From contig CAWESA010000002.1 of NCBI GenBank assembly GCA_963811605.1, forward strand, positions 186,001 through 250,000: a stretch of 64,000 nucleotides of DNA. Direction: 5' to 3'. The stretch is from CAVQLX01 sp963811605. Lineage in GTDB: Bacteria; Desulfobacterota; Binatia; DP-6. A program made the position numbers and the translations under genes. How positions within the stretch are numbered: position 1 is the first letter of the stretch; each line of letters opens with the position of its first letter. Shown one piece after another: positions 30,177-39,188 of this stretch. Below the pieces are notes generated by a model. The model made no database searches. It was not told the origin of the DNA and saw only the letters and a program-made list of their open reading frames with translations.

Positions 30177-31396
30177 GCCTGGCTGGCCGGCGCGTGCTGG
30201 TCGGCGTCTCCGGGGGCATCGCCTGCTACAAGGCGTGCGAGCTGGTGCGCGCGCTGGCGCAAGAGGGCACGCACGTCCAGGTGATGATGACGGCGGCGGC
30301 GCAGCAGTTCGTCGCCCCGCTCACGTTCCAGACGTTGTCCGGACATCCCGTCGCGACCGACACCTTCAGCCTGACGCAGGAGTCCGAGATCGGCCACATC
30401 CGGCTGGCGGACGATGCCGAGGCCGTGGTGATCGCCCCCGCGACCGCCAACCTGCTCGCGCGGCTCGCGCACGGCCTCGCCGACGATCTCGTGACGACCG
30501 TGCTCCTCGCCACGCGTGCCCCCCTGCTGCTCGCGCCCGCCATGAACGTGCACATGTGGGAGCACGCGGCCACGCAGACGAACCTGCGCACCCTGGTGGA
30601 GCGGGGCGCACACGTGGTCGGTCCGGCGAGCGGCTCCCTCGCCTGCGGCTACGAGGGGACGGGCCGCCTGGCCGATCCCGCGGACATCGCCGAGGCGGTC
30701 GCGGGGCTGCTCACGGTGCAGGATCTGCGCGGCGAGCGCGTGCTCGTATCGGCCGGACCGACCCGCGAGGCGGTCGATCCGGTGCGCTACCTGTCGAACC
30801 ACTCGAGCGGCAAGATGGGATACGCGATCGCGCGCGTCGCGCGCCGGCGCGGCGCCGAGGTCGTGCTGGTGAGCGGCCCGACCGCGCTTCCGCCACCCTC
30901 CGGCGTCCGCACGGTGGCGGTGACGACCGCGGCCGAGATGCAGCGCGCGCTCGAGGTCGAGTTCCGCACCGCGACGATGCTGGTGATGGCGGCCGCGGTG
31001 GCCGACTACCGCGTCCGCCAGCCCGCCGGGCGCAAGCTCAAGAAGCGTGAGGCCAGGCTCGGCCTGGCCCTGGAGCGCACGACCGACATCCTGTCGGGAC
31101 TGGCCGCGCGGAAGGGGCGGCGACTCGTGATCGGGTTCGCGGCCGAGACCCACGCGGTGACGGAGGAGGCGGCACGCAAGCTGCGCGACAAGCGCCTCGA
31201 CCTGATCGTCGCGAACGACGTCACGATGCCGGGCGCCGGCTTCGGCACCGATACGAACGTGGTCCAGCTCCTCGACGGTGACGGCCGCGTCGAGGAGTTG
31301 CCCGTCCTACCCAAGCACGAGGTCGCCGGGCGGATCCTCGACTGGGTCGTTCGCCGCCGCGCGGCCGCCCGTCCGACGCTGCGACGCGTTCGCTGA
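30173..31396 (+). CDS. coaBC: Bifunctional phosphopantothenoylcysteine decarboxylase/phosphopantothenate-cysteine ligase
   Basis: A 407-residue CoA biosynthesis enzyme. The N-terminal CoaC flavoprotein domain (about 1-185) has GVSGGIACYKA, LAPAMNVHMW near 122 and the substrate-clamp ACGYEGTGRLAD near 158. The C-terminal CoaB ligase domain shows VLVSAGPTREAVDPVRYL, NHSSGKMGYAIA, AAAVADYR, KLKK and VGPGAGFG-type GAGFGTDTN. The ATG overlaps the stop of the YbhN-type gene. Its last 90 bp overlap the 3' end of the convergent phospholipase C-like gene. Confidence 0.94.
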   Translation: MSLAGRRVLVGVSGGIACYKACELVRALAQEGTHVQVMMTAAAQQFVAPLTFQTLSGHPVATDTFSLTQESEIGHIRLADDAEAVVIAPATANLLARLAHGLADDLVTTVLLATRAPLLLAPAMNVHMWEHAATQTNLRTLVERGAHVVGPASGSLACGYEGTGRLADPADIAEAVAGLLTVQDLRGERVLVSAGPTREAVDPVRYLSNHSSGKMGYAIARVARRRGAEVVLVSGPTALPPPSGVRTVAVTTAAEMQRALEVEFRTATMLVMAAAVADYRVRQPAGRKLKKREARLGLALERTTDILSGLAARKGRRLVIGFAAETHAVTEEAARKLRDKRLDLIVANDVTMPGAGFGTDTNVVQLLDGDGRVEELPVLPKHEVAGRILDWVVRRRAAARPTLRRVR

Positions 31397-32263
31397 GCGT
31401 CGGCGACGGGCAACCGGCCCGAGCGCACGCAGCTCCGCCGTGACCGCGGCCGGGATCCCGCGGCGACGCTTGAGGCTGCGAAGCTTGCGGCGCAGCGCGG
31501 CGGCGCGCTCGAGCGCTTCGCGACCCGTGGGATCGGCCGCCTGACAGGCGCTGTGGCGTCCACGCACCAGGAGGTCCTCGATCGCACTCGCGCACAGCCC
31601 GTTGAAGCGATCCACCTCGCTCGCCGGCAGCGAATAGCGTGAGCGGGCGCCGAGCCCCCGCACCATGCGCTGCCACTGCTCTGCCTGCTGGAGCGCCATC
31701 ACGGAGTGGAAGATGCGCTTGTTGGTGCGGAAGGAGAACAGCGTGCGCTCGACGACCCGCTCGAGGAGCTGATCGCATTCGGGGTACCGGTGATCGAGCA
31801 CGCTCCGGATGAGCCGCCAGCGGTCACGTCGCTGGGCGGCGTCGAAGCGCGCCTCCCAGTAGATGTGCCGGAGGGATCGCGCCTCGAAGCTCACGACCAT
31901 CTGCACCGGGACGAAGTGGTTGTGCGACAGGACGTCGGCCGCCAGATGCGATACGTAGCCCCACGCGAATGCCTCCTCGGGCTCGGTGCGCGCGGAGTCG
32001 ACGACCTGCCAGCCGACGGGCCAGCAGTGGCAGTGGGTGTACAGACTGCGCGTGTACTTCTTGGCGTGCATGATGTCGGCGGCGATGCAGCCATACAGGT
32101 ACTGGAGGCGGTGTCGCCCGAGGATTTCTTGAAGGGGCGGCGCGAGGCTGCTAAGCTGCTCCAGGATTTGCGAACCGTGGACCAGGTGGGTGACCGGTCC
32201 CCACGCGTGCGCCTCACCCGGCCAGCACAGCAGCCCGAGCGCGACCAGGCCGAGCAGCGACAT
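31307..32263 (-). CDS. Zinc-dependent phospholipase C-like protein, exported
   Basis: A 318-residue protein from ATG 32263 with a signal peptide that ends at EAHA. It is followed directly by WGPVTH, the N-terminal Trp/His zinc ligand of the bacterial PLC/S1-P1 nuclease-like fold. Further candidate ligands are in CIAADIMHAKK, HCHCWPVG and WGYVSHLAADVLSHNHF, with the HxxxD/HxxxH spacing expected. The C-terminal 70 residues are Arg/Ala-rich and overlap coaBC in antisense. An in-frame start at 32281 adds six residues. The family cleaves phospholipids or simply adopts the fold; activity is inference. Confidence 0.75.
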   Translation of the reverse strand: MSLLGLVALGLLCWPGEAHAWGPVTHLVHGSQILEQLSSLAPPLQEILGRHRLQYLYGCIAADIMHAKKYTRSLYTHCHCWPVGWQVVDSARTEPEEAFAWGYVSHLAADVLSHNHFVPVQMVVSFEARSLRHIYWEARFDAAQRRDRWRLIRSVLDHRYPECDQLLERVVERTLFSFRTNKRIFHSVMALQQAEQWQRMVRGLGARSRYSLPASEVDRFNGLCASAIEDLLVRGRHSACQAADPTGREALERAAALRRKLRSLKRRRGIPAAVTAELRALGPVARRRRSANASQRRTGGRAAANDPVEDPPGDLVLG

Positions 32264-33066
32264 TGCCCCGCGAGCGTACATGTCCCGATCCGGCCGCTCA
32301 AGGCGGCGTCGACGAGGTGCTGAGCGCGATCCGCGCGCAGCTCGAGCATCAGCGTCGCCTGGGCGTGATCGGCTATCCCATCGACGGCGCGTCCGGTGCG
32401 TTGCCCGCTGCCCCGGCGCCGCCCGCCGGGCGGGCGGAGCCCACGCGCGTCGACACGGCGCAGGCGGCGTCGCTCTTTGCCGACCCGGCGGTGGCGCGCG
32501 CCGGGTCGCTGGGGGCCCTGCGCGACGCCATCGGCGACTGTCGCCGCTGCAAGCTGGCGCCGCATCGCACCAACCTGGTGTTCGGCGTCGGCAACCCGCA
32601 GGCCCGGCTGATGTTCGTCGGCGAGGGGCCGGGCGCCGACGAGGACGCTCGGGGGGAGCCGTTCGTCGGACGCGCGGGCCAGCTGCTGACGGAGATCATC
32701 ACGAAGGGCATGCGGCTGCGTCGCGACGACGTCTACATCGCCAACGTCATCAAGTGCCGCCCGCCGGGCAACCGCAACCCGGAGCCCGACGAGGTCGAGT
32801 CGTGCGAGCCCTTCCTCGTGCGACAGGTCGCGCTCATCGAGCCGGAGGTGATCGTCGCACTGGGCAAGTTCGCGGCGCAGACCCTGCTGCGCACGAAGAC
32901 GCCGATCACCCAGCTGCGCGGTCGCTGGTTCGACTACCGCGGCATCCGGCTGATGCCGACGTTCCACCCCGCCTACCTCCTGCGCAACCCGGCCGAGAAG
33001 CGCCTCGTGTGGCAGGACATCCAGCAGGTCATGGCGGCGCTCGGCCTGCCCGGCACGCGCGCATGA
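32263..33066 (+). CDS. Uracil-DNA glycosylase, family 4 (Fe-S type)
   Basis: A 267-residue glycosylase that removes uracil from DNA, of the thermophile-type family 4 with a [4Fe-4S] cluster. Cluster cysteines are in CRRCKLAPHR and in IKCRPPGNRNPEP with SCEPFL. The active-site motif is GEGPGADEDARGEPFVGRAG and the C-terminal uracil motif HPAYLLR. The start is uncertain: TTG 32263 is the first, GTG 32317 is the next in-frame candidate and lies within the expected family N-terminus (VDEVLSAIRAQL). The gene overlaps nfeD by four bases. It is divergent from the phospholipase-like gene. Confidence 0.9.
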   Translation: MPRERTCPDPAAQGGVDEVLSAIRAQLEHQRRLGVIGYPIDGASGALPAAPAPPAGRAEPTRVDTAQAASLFADPAVARAGSLGALRDAIGDCRRCKLAPHRTNLVFGVGNPQARLMFVGEGPGADEDARGEPFVGRAGQLLTEIITKGMRLRRDDVYIANVIKCRPPGNRNPEPDEVESCEPFLVRQVALIEPEVIVALGKFAAQTLLRTKTPITQLRGRWFDYRGIRLMPTFHPAYLLRNPAEKRLVWQDIQQVMAALGLPGTRA

Positions 33067-34409
33067 GGCGGCTGTGGGCGGTGGCGATCGTGGTGGCGCT
33101 GGTGGCGCCGGCGCGTGCCGATTCCATCGCCGCGACGCCCGTCCTGGCGCGCGTGGTCGTCGACGGAACCATCAATCCGGCCGTCGCGGAGTACGTGCAC
33201 GAGGCCATCGGGCGCGCCGCCGCGAGCGGCGCGGCGGCGCTCGTCATCCAGCTCGACACGCCGGGGGGACTCCTGCAGTCTGCGCGCGCGATGGTGAAGG
33301 ACATCCTGGCCGCCCCGCTGCCGATCGTGGTCTACGTCGCGCCGAGCGGGGCCGGTGCCGGGTCGGCGGGCGTCTTCGTCACCATGGCCGCGCACGTGGC
33401 GGCGATGGCGCCCGGCACGAGCATCGGCGCCGCGCATCCGGTGGGCGGGCAGGGGCAGGACATCCCCGGCGTCATGGGCCAGAAGGTCGAGAGCTTCACC
33501 GCGGCGTTCAGCGAGGCGATCGCGCGCCAGCGCGGCCGCAACGTCGAATGGGCGGTGAAGGCCGTGCGCAAGAGCGAAGCGCTGACGGCCGACGAAGCGG
33601 CACGGAAGAATGTCGTCGACCTGGTCGCGCGGAACCTGGACGAGCTGATCACGCGCACGAAGGGCAAGACCGTCGACATCAACGGCGTCTCACGCACGCT
33701 CGACCTGACGCCGGAGCTCGGCCCGGACGGGCACGCGCGCGTCGTCGACTACGAGATGCGACTCTCGCAGCGGCTGCTCGACGTGCTGGCCGATCCGAAC
33801 ATCGCCTACATCCTCATGATGGCCGGCCTGCTCGGGCTGTACGTCGAGTTCACCCATCCCGGGTTGATGCTGCCCGGCGTGGTGGGCACGATCGCGCTCG
33901 TGCTCGGGTTGACCGCGATGCAGATCCTGTCGGTCAACTATGGCGGCCTCGCGCTGATCGGGCTCGGCGCCGCCCTGCTGATCGCCGAGGCGTTCCTGCC
34001 CACGTTCGGTGTGCTCGGCGTCGGCGGGCTGGTCGCGTTCGTGCTCGGCTCGCTCTTCCTGTTCGATGCCGCGGGTACCGGGCTCGCCGTCGCGCGCAGC
34101 CTGATCGCGGGCGCGGCTGCCGCACTCGGCATCGTCGCGCTCGTCGTCGGGACGCTCGTGGTGCGGTCGCAGCGCCGACGCGTGAGCGGTGGCCGGGAGG
34201 GCATGCTCGGCGTCGTGGGCGTCGCGCGCGAGCGCCTCGCCCCGCAGGGCATGGTGCTGGTGCGCGGGGAGTACTGGAGCGCCATCAGCGACGTGCCGAT
34301 CGAGCGCGACGAGCCGGTCGAGGTGGTCGCGGTGGATGGGTTGCAGCTGCGCGTCCGTCCGGCCCCTGCGCCGCGGCGCGAGGAGCGGGAGGTGTCTCAT
34401 GCCCGGTAG
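33063..34409 (+). CDS. NfeD family membrane serine protease
   Basis: A 448-residue protein. It has a signal peptide (about 1-20), a ClpP-like protease domain (about 25-215), four or five transmembrane helices (about 235-370) and a C-terminal soluble NfeD OB-fold domain. The protease motif GAGAGSAGVFVTMAAH near 97-112 carries the nucleophile Ser, and LDTPGGLLQSAR is typical of the crotonase-like fold. Together with the slipin downstream this forms the common NfeD-stomatin pair, thought to control membrane protein quality and lipid microdomains. The ATG overlaps the stop of the uracil-DNA glycosylase gene. Confidence 0.9.
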   Translation: MRRLWAVAIVVALVAPARADSIAATPVLARVVVDGTINPAVAEYVHEAIGRAAASGAAALVIQLDTPGGLLQSARAMVKDILAAPLPIVVYVAPSGAGAGSAGVFVTMAAHVAAMAPGTSIGAAHPVGGQGQDIPGVMGQKVESFTAAFSEAIARQRGRNVEWAVKAVRKSEALTADEAARKNVVDLVARNLDELITRTKGKTVDINGVSRTLDLTPELGPDGHARVVDYEMRLSQRLLDVLADPNIAYILMMAGLLGLYVEFTHPGLMLPGVVGTIALVLGLTAMQILSVNYGGLALIGLGAALLIAEAFLPTFGVLGVGGLVAFVLGSLFLFDAAGTGLAVARSLIAGAAAALGIVALVVGTLVVRSQRRRVSGGREGMLGVVGVARERLAPQGMVLVRGEYWSAISDVPIERDEPVEVVAVDGLQLRVRPAPAPRREEREVSHAR

Positions 34410-35166
34410 CATCACCCTGATTCTGGTCCTGCTCGCGGTGGCGGCGAGCGGGATCAAGATCGTGCGCGAGTACGAGCGCCTGGTCGTGTTCCGGCTCGGC
34501 CGGCTGGTGGGGCCGCGCGGGCCTGGCGTGACCTTCGTCATCCCCGGTGTCGAGAAGGCCCAGCGGGTCGACATGCGCACCATCACCATGGACATTCCGG
34601 CGCAGGACGTGATCACCAAGGACAACGTGTCGGTGAAGGTGAACGCGGTACTCTACTTCCGCGTGCTCGATCCCAACCGCAGCGTCGTCGAGGTCGAGAA
34701 CTACCTCTTCGCCACGTCGCAGAACGCGCAGACGACCCTGCGCAGCGTGTGCGGCGAGGCGGAGCTGGACGAGCTGCTGGGCGAGCGGGAGAAGATCAAC
34801 ACCCAGCTCCAGAGCATCATCGACCAGCACACGGACCCGTGGGGCATCAAGGTCGCCCAGGTGGCGATCAAGCACATCGACCTGCCGGACGAGATGCGTC
34901 GCGCGATGGCGAAGCAGGCCGAGGCGGAGCGCGAGCGGCGCGCCAAGGTGATCGCGGCCGAGGGCGAGTTCCAGGCCTCGAAGCGCCTGGCCGAGGCGGC
35001 AAAAATCATGGCGCAGGAGCCCATGACGCTGCAGCTGCGCTACCTCCAGACGCTCGCCGAGATCGCCACCGAGAACAACTCGACGACCATCTTTCCGGTC
35101 CCCCTCGATCTGCTGCGCCCCTTCCTCGAGGGCACGCGGCCGCGCACCGACGGCGGGGGCACGTGA
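34399..35166 (+). CDS. Slipin (stomatin/prohibitin family, SPFH domain)
   Basis: A 255-residue membrane-associated SPFH protein. An N-terminal hydrophobic hairpin (about 3-18) is followed by the SPFH domain (EYERLVVFRLGRL, DIPAQDVITKDNVSVKV) and a coiled coil (AKQAEAERERRAKV). The C-terminal TIFPVPLDLL is typical for slipins. It overlaps nfeD by 11 bp, its usual partner: NfeD proteases are known to cleave stomatin C-termini. It is followed by queA with a GTGA overlap. Confidence 0.92.
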   Translation: MPGSITLILVLLAVAASGIKIVREYERLVVFRLGRLVGPRGPGVTFVIPGVEKAQRVDMRTITMDIPAQDVITKDNVSVKVNAVLYFRVLDPNRSVVEVENYLFATSQNAQTTLRSVCGEAELDELLGEREKINTQLQSIIDQHTDPWGIKVAQVAIKHIDLPDEMRRAMAKQAEAERERRAKVIAAEGEFQASKRLAEAAKIMAQEPMTLQLRYLQTLAEIATENNSTTIFPVPLDLLRPFLEGTRPRTDGGGT

Positions 35167-36182
35167 CGCTGGACGATCTCGACTACGTGCTGCCGCCGGA
35201 GCTGATCGCGCAGGAGCCGGCGGCGGAGCGAACCGACGCGCGCCTCCTCCTGGTGTCACGGGCACCGCTGCGACTCGCGCACCATACCGTGCGCGACGTC
35301 CCGCACCTCCTGCGCTCGGGGGACCTGCTGGTGCTGAACGACGCTCGCGTCATCCCGGCGCGCGTGCAGGGGCGGCGGCCGTCCGGCGGACGGCTGGAGC
35401 TCCTGTTCCTGGGGCGCTCGGACGACGGCGAGTGGGAGGCGCTGGTCCGCGGCACCCCGCGAGTGGGGGAGCGCGTGCATCTCCCGGACGCGACGGGCAC
35501 GTGGACCGCCGCGCAGGGCGACGGCCGGTGGCGGCTCCGCCTCGACGTCTCCGAGGACGTCCTCGCGTGGCTCGAGCGTGTCGGCGAGGTGCCGCTGCCG
35601 CCGTACATCCGGCGGCCTGGCGGCCCGACGGCGGTCGACCGGGTGCGCTACCAGACCACCTTCGCGCGCGTTCCCGGTGCGGTCGCCGCCCCGACCGCCG
35701 GGCTGCACTTCACGCCCGAGCTGCTCGCCGCTGCCCGCGCGGCCGGCATCGACCACGTGACCCTCACGCTCCACGTCGGGCCCGGAACGTTTCTGCCCAT
35801 CCGCGGCGGCGACCTGGCGAGCTACCGGATGGCGCCGGAGCGCTACACGATCCCGGAGGACGCCCGCCGGCGCATCGTCGCGACGCGCGCCGCCGGGGGT
35901 CGCATCGTGGCGGTCGGCACCACGACCGTGCGCGCCCTCGAGTCGGCTTCGGTGGCCGGCGAGGTGCGCGCGGGAGATGGCGCGGCCGCGCTCTTCATCC
36001 GGCCGGGATACGCCTTCCGCGCCGTCGATGCCCTGCTCACCAACTTCCATCTGCCGCGCACGCCGCTGCTGGCGCTGGTGGCCGCCTTTGCGGGATGGGA
36101 AGTCCTCCGGCGCAGCTACGCCGAGGCGGTCGCGGCGCGCTACCGGTTCTACAGCTTCGGCGACGCCATGTTGCTCACGTGA
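35163..36182 (+). CDS. queA: S-adenosylmethionine:tRNA ribosyltransferase-isomerase
   Basis: A 339-residue enzyme that transfers and isomerises the ribosyl group of S-adenosylmethionine to preQ1 in tRNA, giving epoxyqueuosine. Family segments are YVLPPELIAQEPA at the start, LLVLNDARVIPAR, PLPPYIRR, YQTTFARVPGAVAAPTAGLHFT, HVGPGTFLPI, VAVGTTTVRALE and the C-terminal FYSFGDAMLL. GTG 35163 overlaps the slipin stop. tgt follows with another stop-start overlap, so both queuosine steps are cotranscribed. Confidence 0.95.
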   Translation: MTLDDLDYVLPPELIAQEPAAERTDARLLLVSRAPLRLAHHTVRDVPHLLRSGDLLVLNDARVIPARVQGRRPSGGRLELLFLGRSDDGEWEALVRGTPRVGERVHLPDATGTWTAAQGDGRWRLRLDVSEDVLAWLERVGEVPLPPYIRRPGGPTAVDRVRYQTTFARVPGAVAAPTAGLHFTPELLAAARAAGIDHVTLTLHVGPGTFLPIRGGDLASYRMAPERYTIPEDARRRIVATRAAGGRIVAVGTTTVRALESASVAGEVRAGDGAAALFIRPGYAFRAVDALLTNFHLPRTPLLALVAAFAGWEVLRRSYAEAVAARYRFYSFGDAMLLT

Positions 36183-37285
36183 CCGCGCCTCGCTTCGAGG
36201 TGCTGCGCACCGACGCCGGCGGTGCGCGCCTCGGTCGCTTCACGCTGGCGCACGGAGCGGTCGAGACCCCGGCCTTCATGCCCGTGGCGACGCACGGGTC
36301 GGTGAAGGGAGTGACCCCCGCACAGCTGGAGGAGCTCGGGGCGACGATCGTGCTGTCGAACGCCTACCATCTCGCGCAGCGTCCCGGCGTCGACGTCGTC
36401 GCCGCGCTCGGCGGCGTTCACCGGTTGATGGGCTGGTCGCGCCCGATCCTCACCGACAGCGGCGGGTTCCAGGTGATGAGCCTCGCCGGACTGGTGAAGG
36501 TCGAGGACGAGGGGGTGCGCTATCGCTCGCACGTCGACGGCCGCCCCGGCCTGCTGCGTCCGGAGGACGCCGTGGCCGTGCAGGAGGCGCTGGGCGTCGA
36601 CGTCGCAATGTCCCTGGACGAGTGCGTGCCGGCGGGCGCGCCGCCGGCGACGGTGGCCCGTGCGGTCGAGCGCACGACGGCGTGGGCGGTGCGCGGGCTG
36701 GCGACCCGCCAGCGCGCCGACATGGCGCTGTTCGGAATCGTCCAGGGCGGCTTCGACTCCGTGCAGCGCGCCGCCAGCGCCGCGTCGCTGCTGCCGCTGG
36801 CCTTCGACGGCTACGCGGTGGGCGGCCTGTCCGTCGGCGAGTCGCGCGAGGAGACCACGCGCGTCGCCAACGAGACCATCCGTCTGTTGCCCGCGAGCGT
36901 GCCGCGCTACCTCATGGGCGTGGGAACACCGCGGGATTTGCTAAGCTTCGTGGGGCTGGGGTATGACCTGTTCGATTGCGTCCTGCCCACCCGGAACGCC
37001 CGGAACGGGATGCTCTTTACGCGCCAAGGAAGGTTCATGATCCGCAACGCCGCCCACGCCCGCGACCCGCGGCCGGCCGACGAGTCGTGCACGTGCTACA
37101 CGTGCCGGCACTTCAGCCGTGGAGCGCTCAGGCATCTCACGCTCGCCAGGGAGATGCTCGGAGCGCAGCTCGCCACGCTGCACAACCTGCACTTCTACCT
37201 GACGCTGATGCGCGAGATCCGCGGTGATCTGGCGGCCGGGACGTTCCCGTCCCGCGCCCGGGCCGCGGCGGGGGCGTGGGCCTAG
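36179..37285 (+). CDS. tgt: tRNA-guanine transglycosylase
   Basis: A 368-residue enzyme that exchanges G34 of tRNAs with GUN anticodons for preQ1. ETPAFMPVATHGSVKG, LSNAYHLAQRPG, TDSGGFQVMSL (nucleophile region), LFGIVQGGFD, GGLSVGE and LFDCVLPTRNARNG are conserved. The zinc site is CTCYTC near 305-310 with the downstream His of the family. The GTG at 36179 overlaps queA by four bases, and yajC starts immediately after the stop. Confidence 0.95.
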   Translation: MTAPRFEVLRTDAGGARLGRFTLAHGAVETPAFMPVATHGSVKGVTPAQLEELGATIVLSNAYHLAQRPGVDVVAALGGVHRLMGWSRPILTDSGGFQVMSLAGLVKVEDEGVRYRSHVDGRPGLLRPEDAVAVQEALGVDVAMSLDECVPAGAPPATVARAVERTTAWAVRGLATRQRADMALFGIVQGGFDSVQRAASAASLLPLAFDGYAVGGLSVGESREETTRVANETIRLLPASVPRYLMGVGTPRDLLSFVGLGYDLFDCVLPTRNARNGMLFTRQGRFMIRNAAHARDPRPADESCTCYTCRHFSRGALRHLTLAREMLGAQLATLHNLHFYLTLMREIRGDLAAGTFPSRARAAAGAWA

Positions 37286-37286
37286 G

Positions 37287-37631
37287 GTGAGCACGGCCTG
37301 GGCGCAGACGGGCGGCGGGGAAGTCACGGGACCGCCGCCGCTGTACAATATCGGGTTCATTGCCCTGATGTTCGCGATCTTCTACTTCGTGCTCCTGCGG
37401 CCCGAGCAGCGACGCCGCAAGGAGCACGAGAAGCTGCTGGCGGACGTCAAGCGCAACGACCAGGTCGTCATGACCGGCGGGCTGCACGGCCGCGTCGTCA
37501 CGCTCGGCGAAAAAGTCTTGACGGTCGAGATCGCCCCCAAGGTGCAGGTCCAGTTCGACCGTTCCGCCATCCAGTCGATCGAGAGCCTGTCGACCGGTGG
37601 CGACACGAAAGACAAGGAGCGGGAGAAGTAG
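37287..37631 (+). CDS. yajC: Preprotein translocase subunit YajC
   Basis: A 114-residue inner-membrane protein of the Sec accessory complex. A single helix (IGFIALMFAIFYFVLL, about 22-37) is followed by RPEQRRRKEHEKLL and the conserved VVMTGGLHGRVV. GTG 37287 is chosen because it directly follows the tgt stop and gives a normal-length protein. It precedes secD without a gap, the usual tgt-yajC-secD-secF order. Confidence 0.93.
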   Translation: MSTAWAQTGGGEVTGPPPLYNIGFIALMFAIFYFVLLRPEQRRRKEHEKLLADVKRNDQVVMTGGLHGRVVTLGEKVLTVEIAPKVQVQFDRSAIQSIESLSTGGDTKDKEREK

Positions 37632-39188
37632 ATGGGATCGATCGGATACCGCGCGCTGATGTTCGTGGCGCTCGTCGTGGCGGCGATCGTCCTGGCGCTG
37701 CCCACCTTCGTGAGCCCGATGCCCCCGTGGTGGCCGTGGCAGCAGCCGGTCCGGCTCGGCCTGGACCTCCAGGGCGGCACGCACCTGCTGTATCAGGTGG
37801 AGATCGACAAGGGCATCGACGCACGGGTGGAGCAGGTGGGGCGGGACGTCGAGACGGTGCTGCGCGATTCGCAGGTGGGCGCGTTCACGGTCGAGCGCGA
37901 GGGCAAGACGCTCGTCGTGCGGCTCGCCAATCGTGACAAGCGGGCGGACGCGAAGCGCATCTTGCAGGATCGCTTCCCGATCCTCACGCTGACGGAGTCG
38001 GCGGGGGGCGATGCGGCCGACTTCACGCTCGCGCTCAGCCAGCGCGAGGAGCTGGCGGCGCGCGAGCGTTTCGTCGAGCAGGCGCTGCAGATCCTGCGCA
38101 ACCGCATCGACCAGTTCGGAGTCTCCGAGCCCATCATCCAGACGCAGGGGAGCGATGAGATCGTCGTCCAGCTTCCCGGCATCCAGGATCCCCAGCGGGC
38201 GAAGGACCTCATCGGCAAGACGGCATTGCTCGAGTTCAAGCTGGTGGCGACCGGCCCGCAGGCCGGCACCCCGCAGGCGCCGGGCCCCGGCATGCAGGTC
38301 GCGCCCGGCCGCGCCGGCGACCGCAAGCAGTACATCCTCGAGAAGCGGCCGATCGTGACCGGCGACATGGTCACCGATGCCCAGGTGCGTCCCGGCAGCG
38401 CCCTCGAGGGCTACGCGGTCGACTTCGTCTTCGACGCGCGGGGCGCGGCGGCTTTCGGCGACGCGACCACCCGCAACGTCCATCGCCAGCTCGCCATCGT
38501 GCTCGACGGCGCGGTGCAGTCGGCGCCCGAGATCCGCGAGCCCATCACCGGCGGACACGGGCAGATCACCGGCCGCTTCGACCTGCGCGAGGCCCAGGAC
38601 CTCGCCAACGTGCTCCGCAACGGCTCGCTGCCGGCACCGCTCACGCTCCTCGAGGAGCGCACCGTCGGACCCTCGCTCGGCCGCGACTCGATCGAGCAGG
38701 GCACGCGCTCGTTCCTGGTGGGCGGCATCGCAGTCGTGATCTTCATGCTCTTCTACTACCGTGGCGGCGGCGTGATCGCGGACATCGCGCTGCTGGTCAA
38801 CGTGGTGCTGCTCCTGGGGGCCTTCATCGTGTTCGACGCCACCTTGACGCTGCCCGGCATCGCGGGGATCGTGCTGACCGTCGGCATGGCGGTCGACGCG
38901 AACGTGCTGATCCTCGAGCGCGTGCGGGAGGAGCTTCGCCTCGGCAAGAGTCCGCGCGCCGCCATCGAGGCCGGCTACGAGCGGGCATGGAGCGCCATCC
39001 TCGACTCGAACGTGACGACCTTCCTGTCGGGCGTCATCCTGTTCGCGTTCGGCACCGGCCCCGTGCGCGGCTTTGCCGTGACCCTCTGTCTCGGTATCGT
39101 CACGACGATCATCACGGCGGTCTACCTGACCCGGCTGATGTACGACTGGCTGTTCACCGGTCGGCGACTGCAGGCGGTGAGCGTATGA
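37632..39188 (+). CDS. secD: Protein translocase subunit SecD
   Basis: A 518-residue RND-type membrane protein that uses proton motive force to pull exported proteins across the membrane with SecF. It has an N-terminal helix, a periplasmic P1 region (about 35-330, with LGLDLQGGTHLL and IDQFGVSEPIIQ), and a C-terminal six-helix domain with VGMAVDANVLILERVREE and AIEAGYERAWSAILDSNVTT. It is on the short side of the family but all conserved blocks are present. The start ATG lies one base after the yajC stop. Confidence 0.96.
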   Translation: MGSIGYRALMFVALVVAAIVLALPTFVSPMPPWWPWQQPVRLGLDLQGGTHLLYQVEIDKGIDARVEQVGRDVETVLRDSQVGAFTVEREGKTLVVRLANRDKRADAKRILQDRFPILTLTESAGGDAADFTLALSQREELAARERFVEQALQILRNRIDQFGVSEPIIQTQGSDEIVVQLPGIQDPQRAKDLIGKTALLEFKLVATGPQAGTPQAPGPGMQVAPGRAGDRKQYILEKRPIVTGDMVTDAQVRPGSALEGYAVDFVFDARGAAAFGDATTRNVHRQLAIVLDGAVQSAPEIREPITGGHGQITGRFDLREAQDLANVLRNGSLPAPLTLLEERTVGPSLGRDSIEQGTRSFLVGGIAVVIFMLFYYRGGGVIADIALLVNVVLLLGAFIVFDATLTLPGIAGIVLTVGMAVDANVLILERVREELRLGKSPRAAIEAGYERAWSAILDSNVTTFLSGVILFAFGTGPVRGFAVTLCLGIVTTIITAVYLTRLMYDWLFTGRRLQAVSV

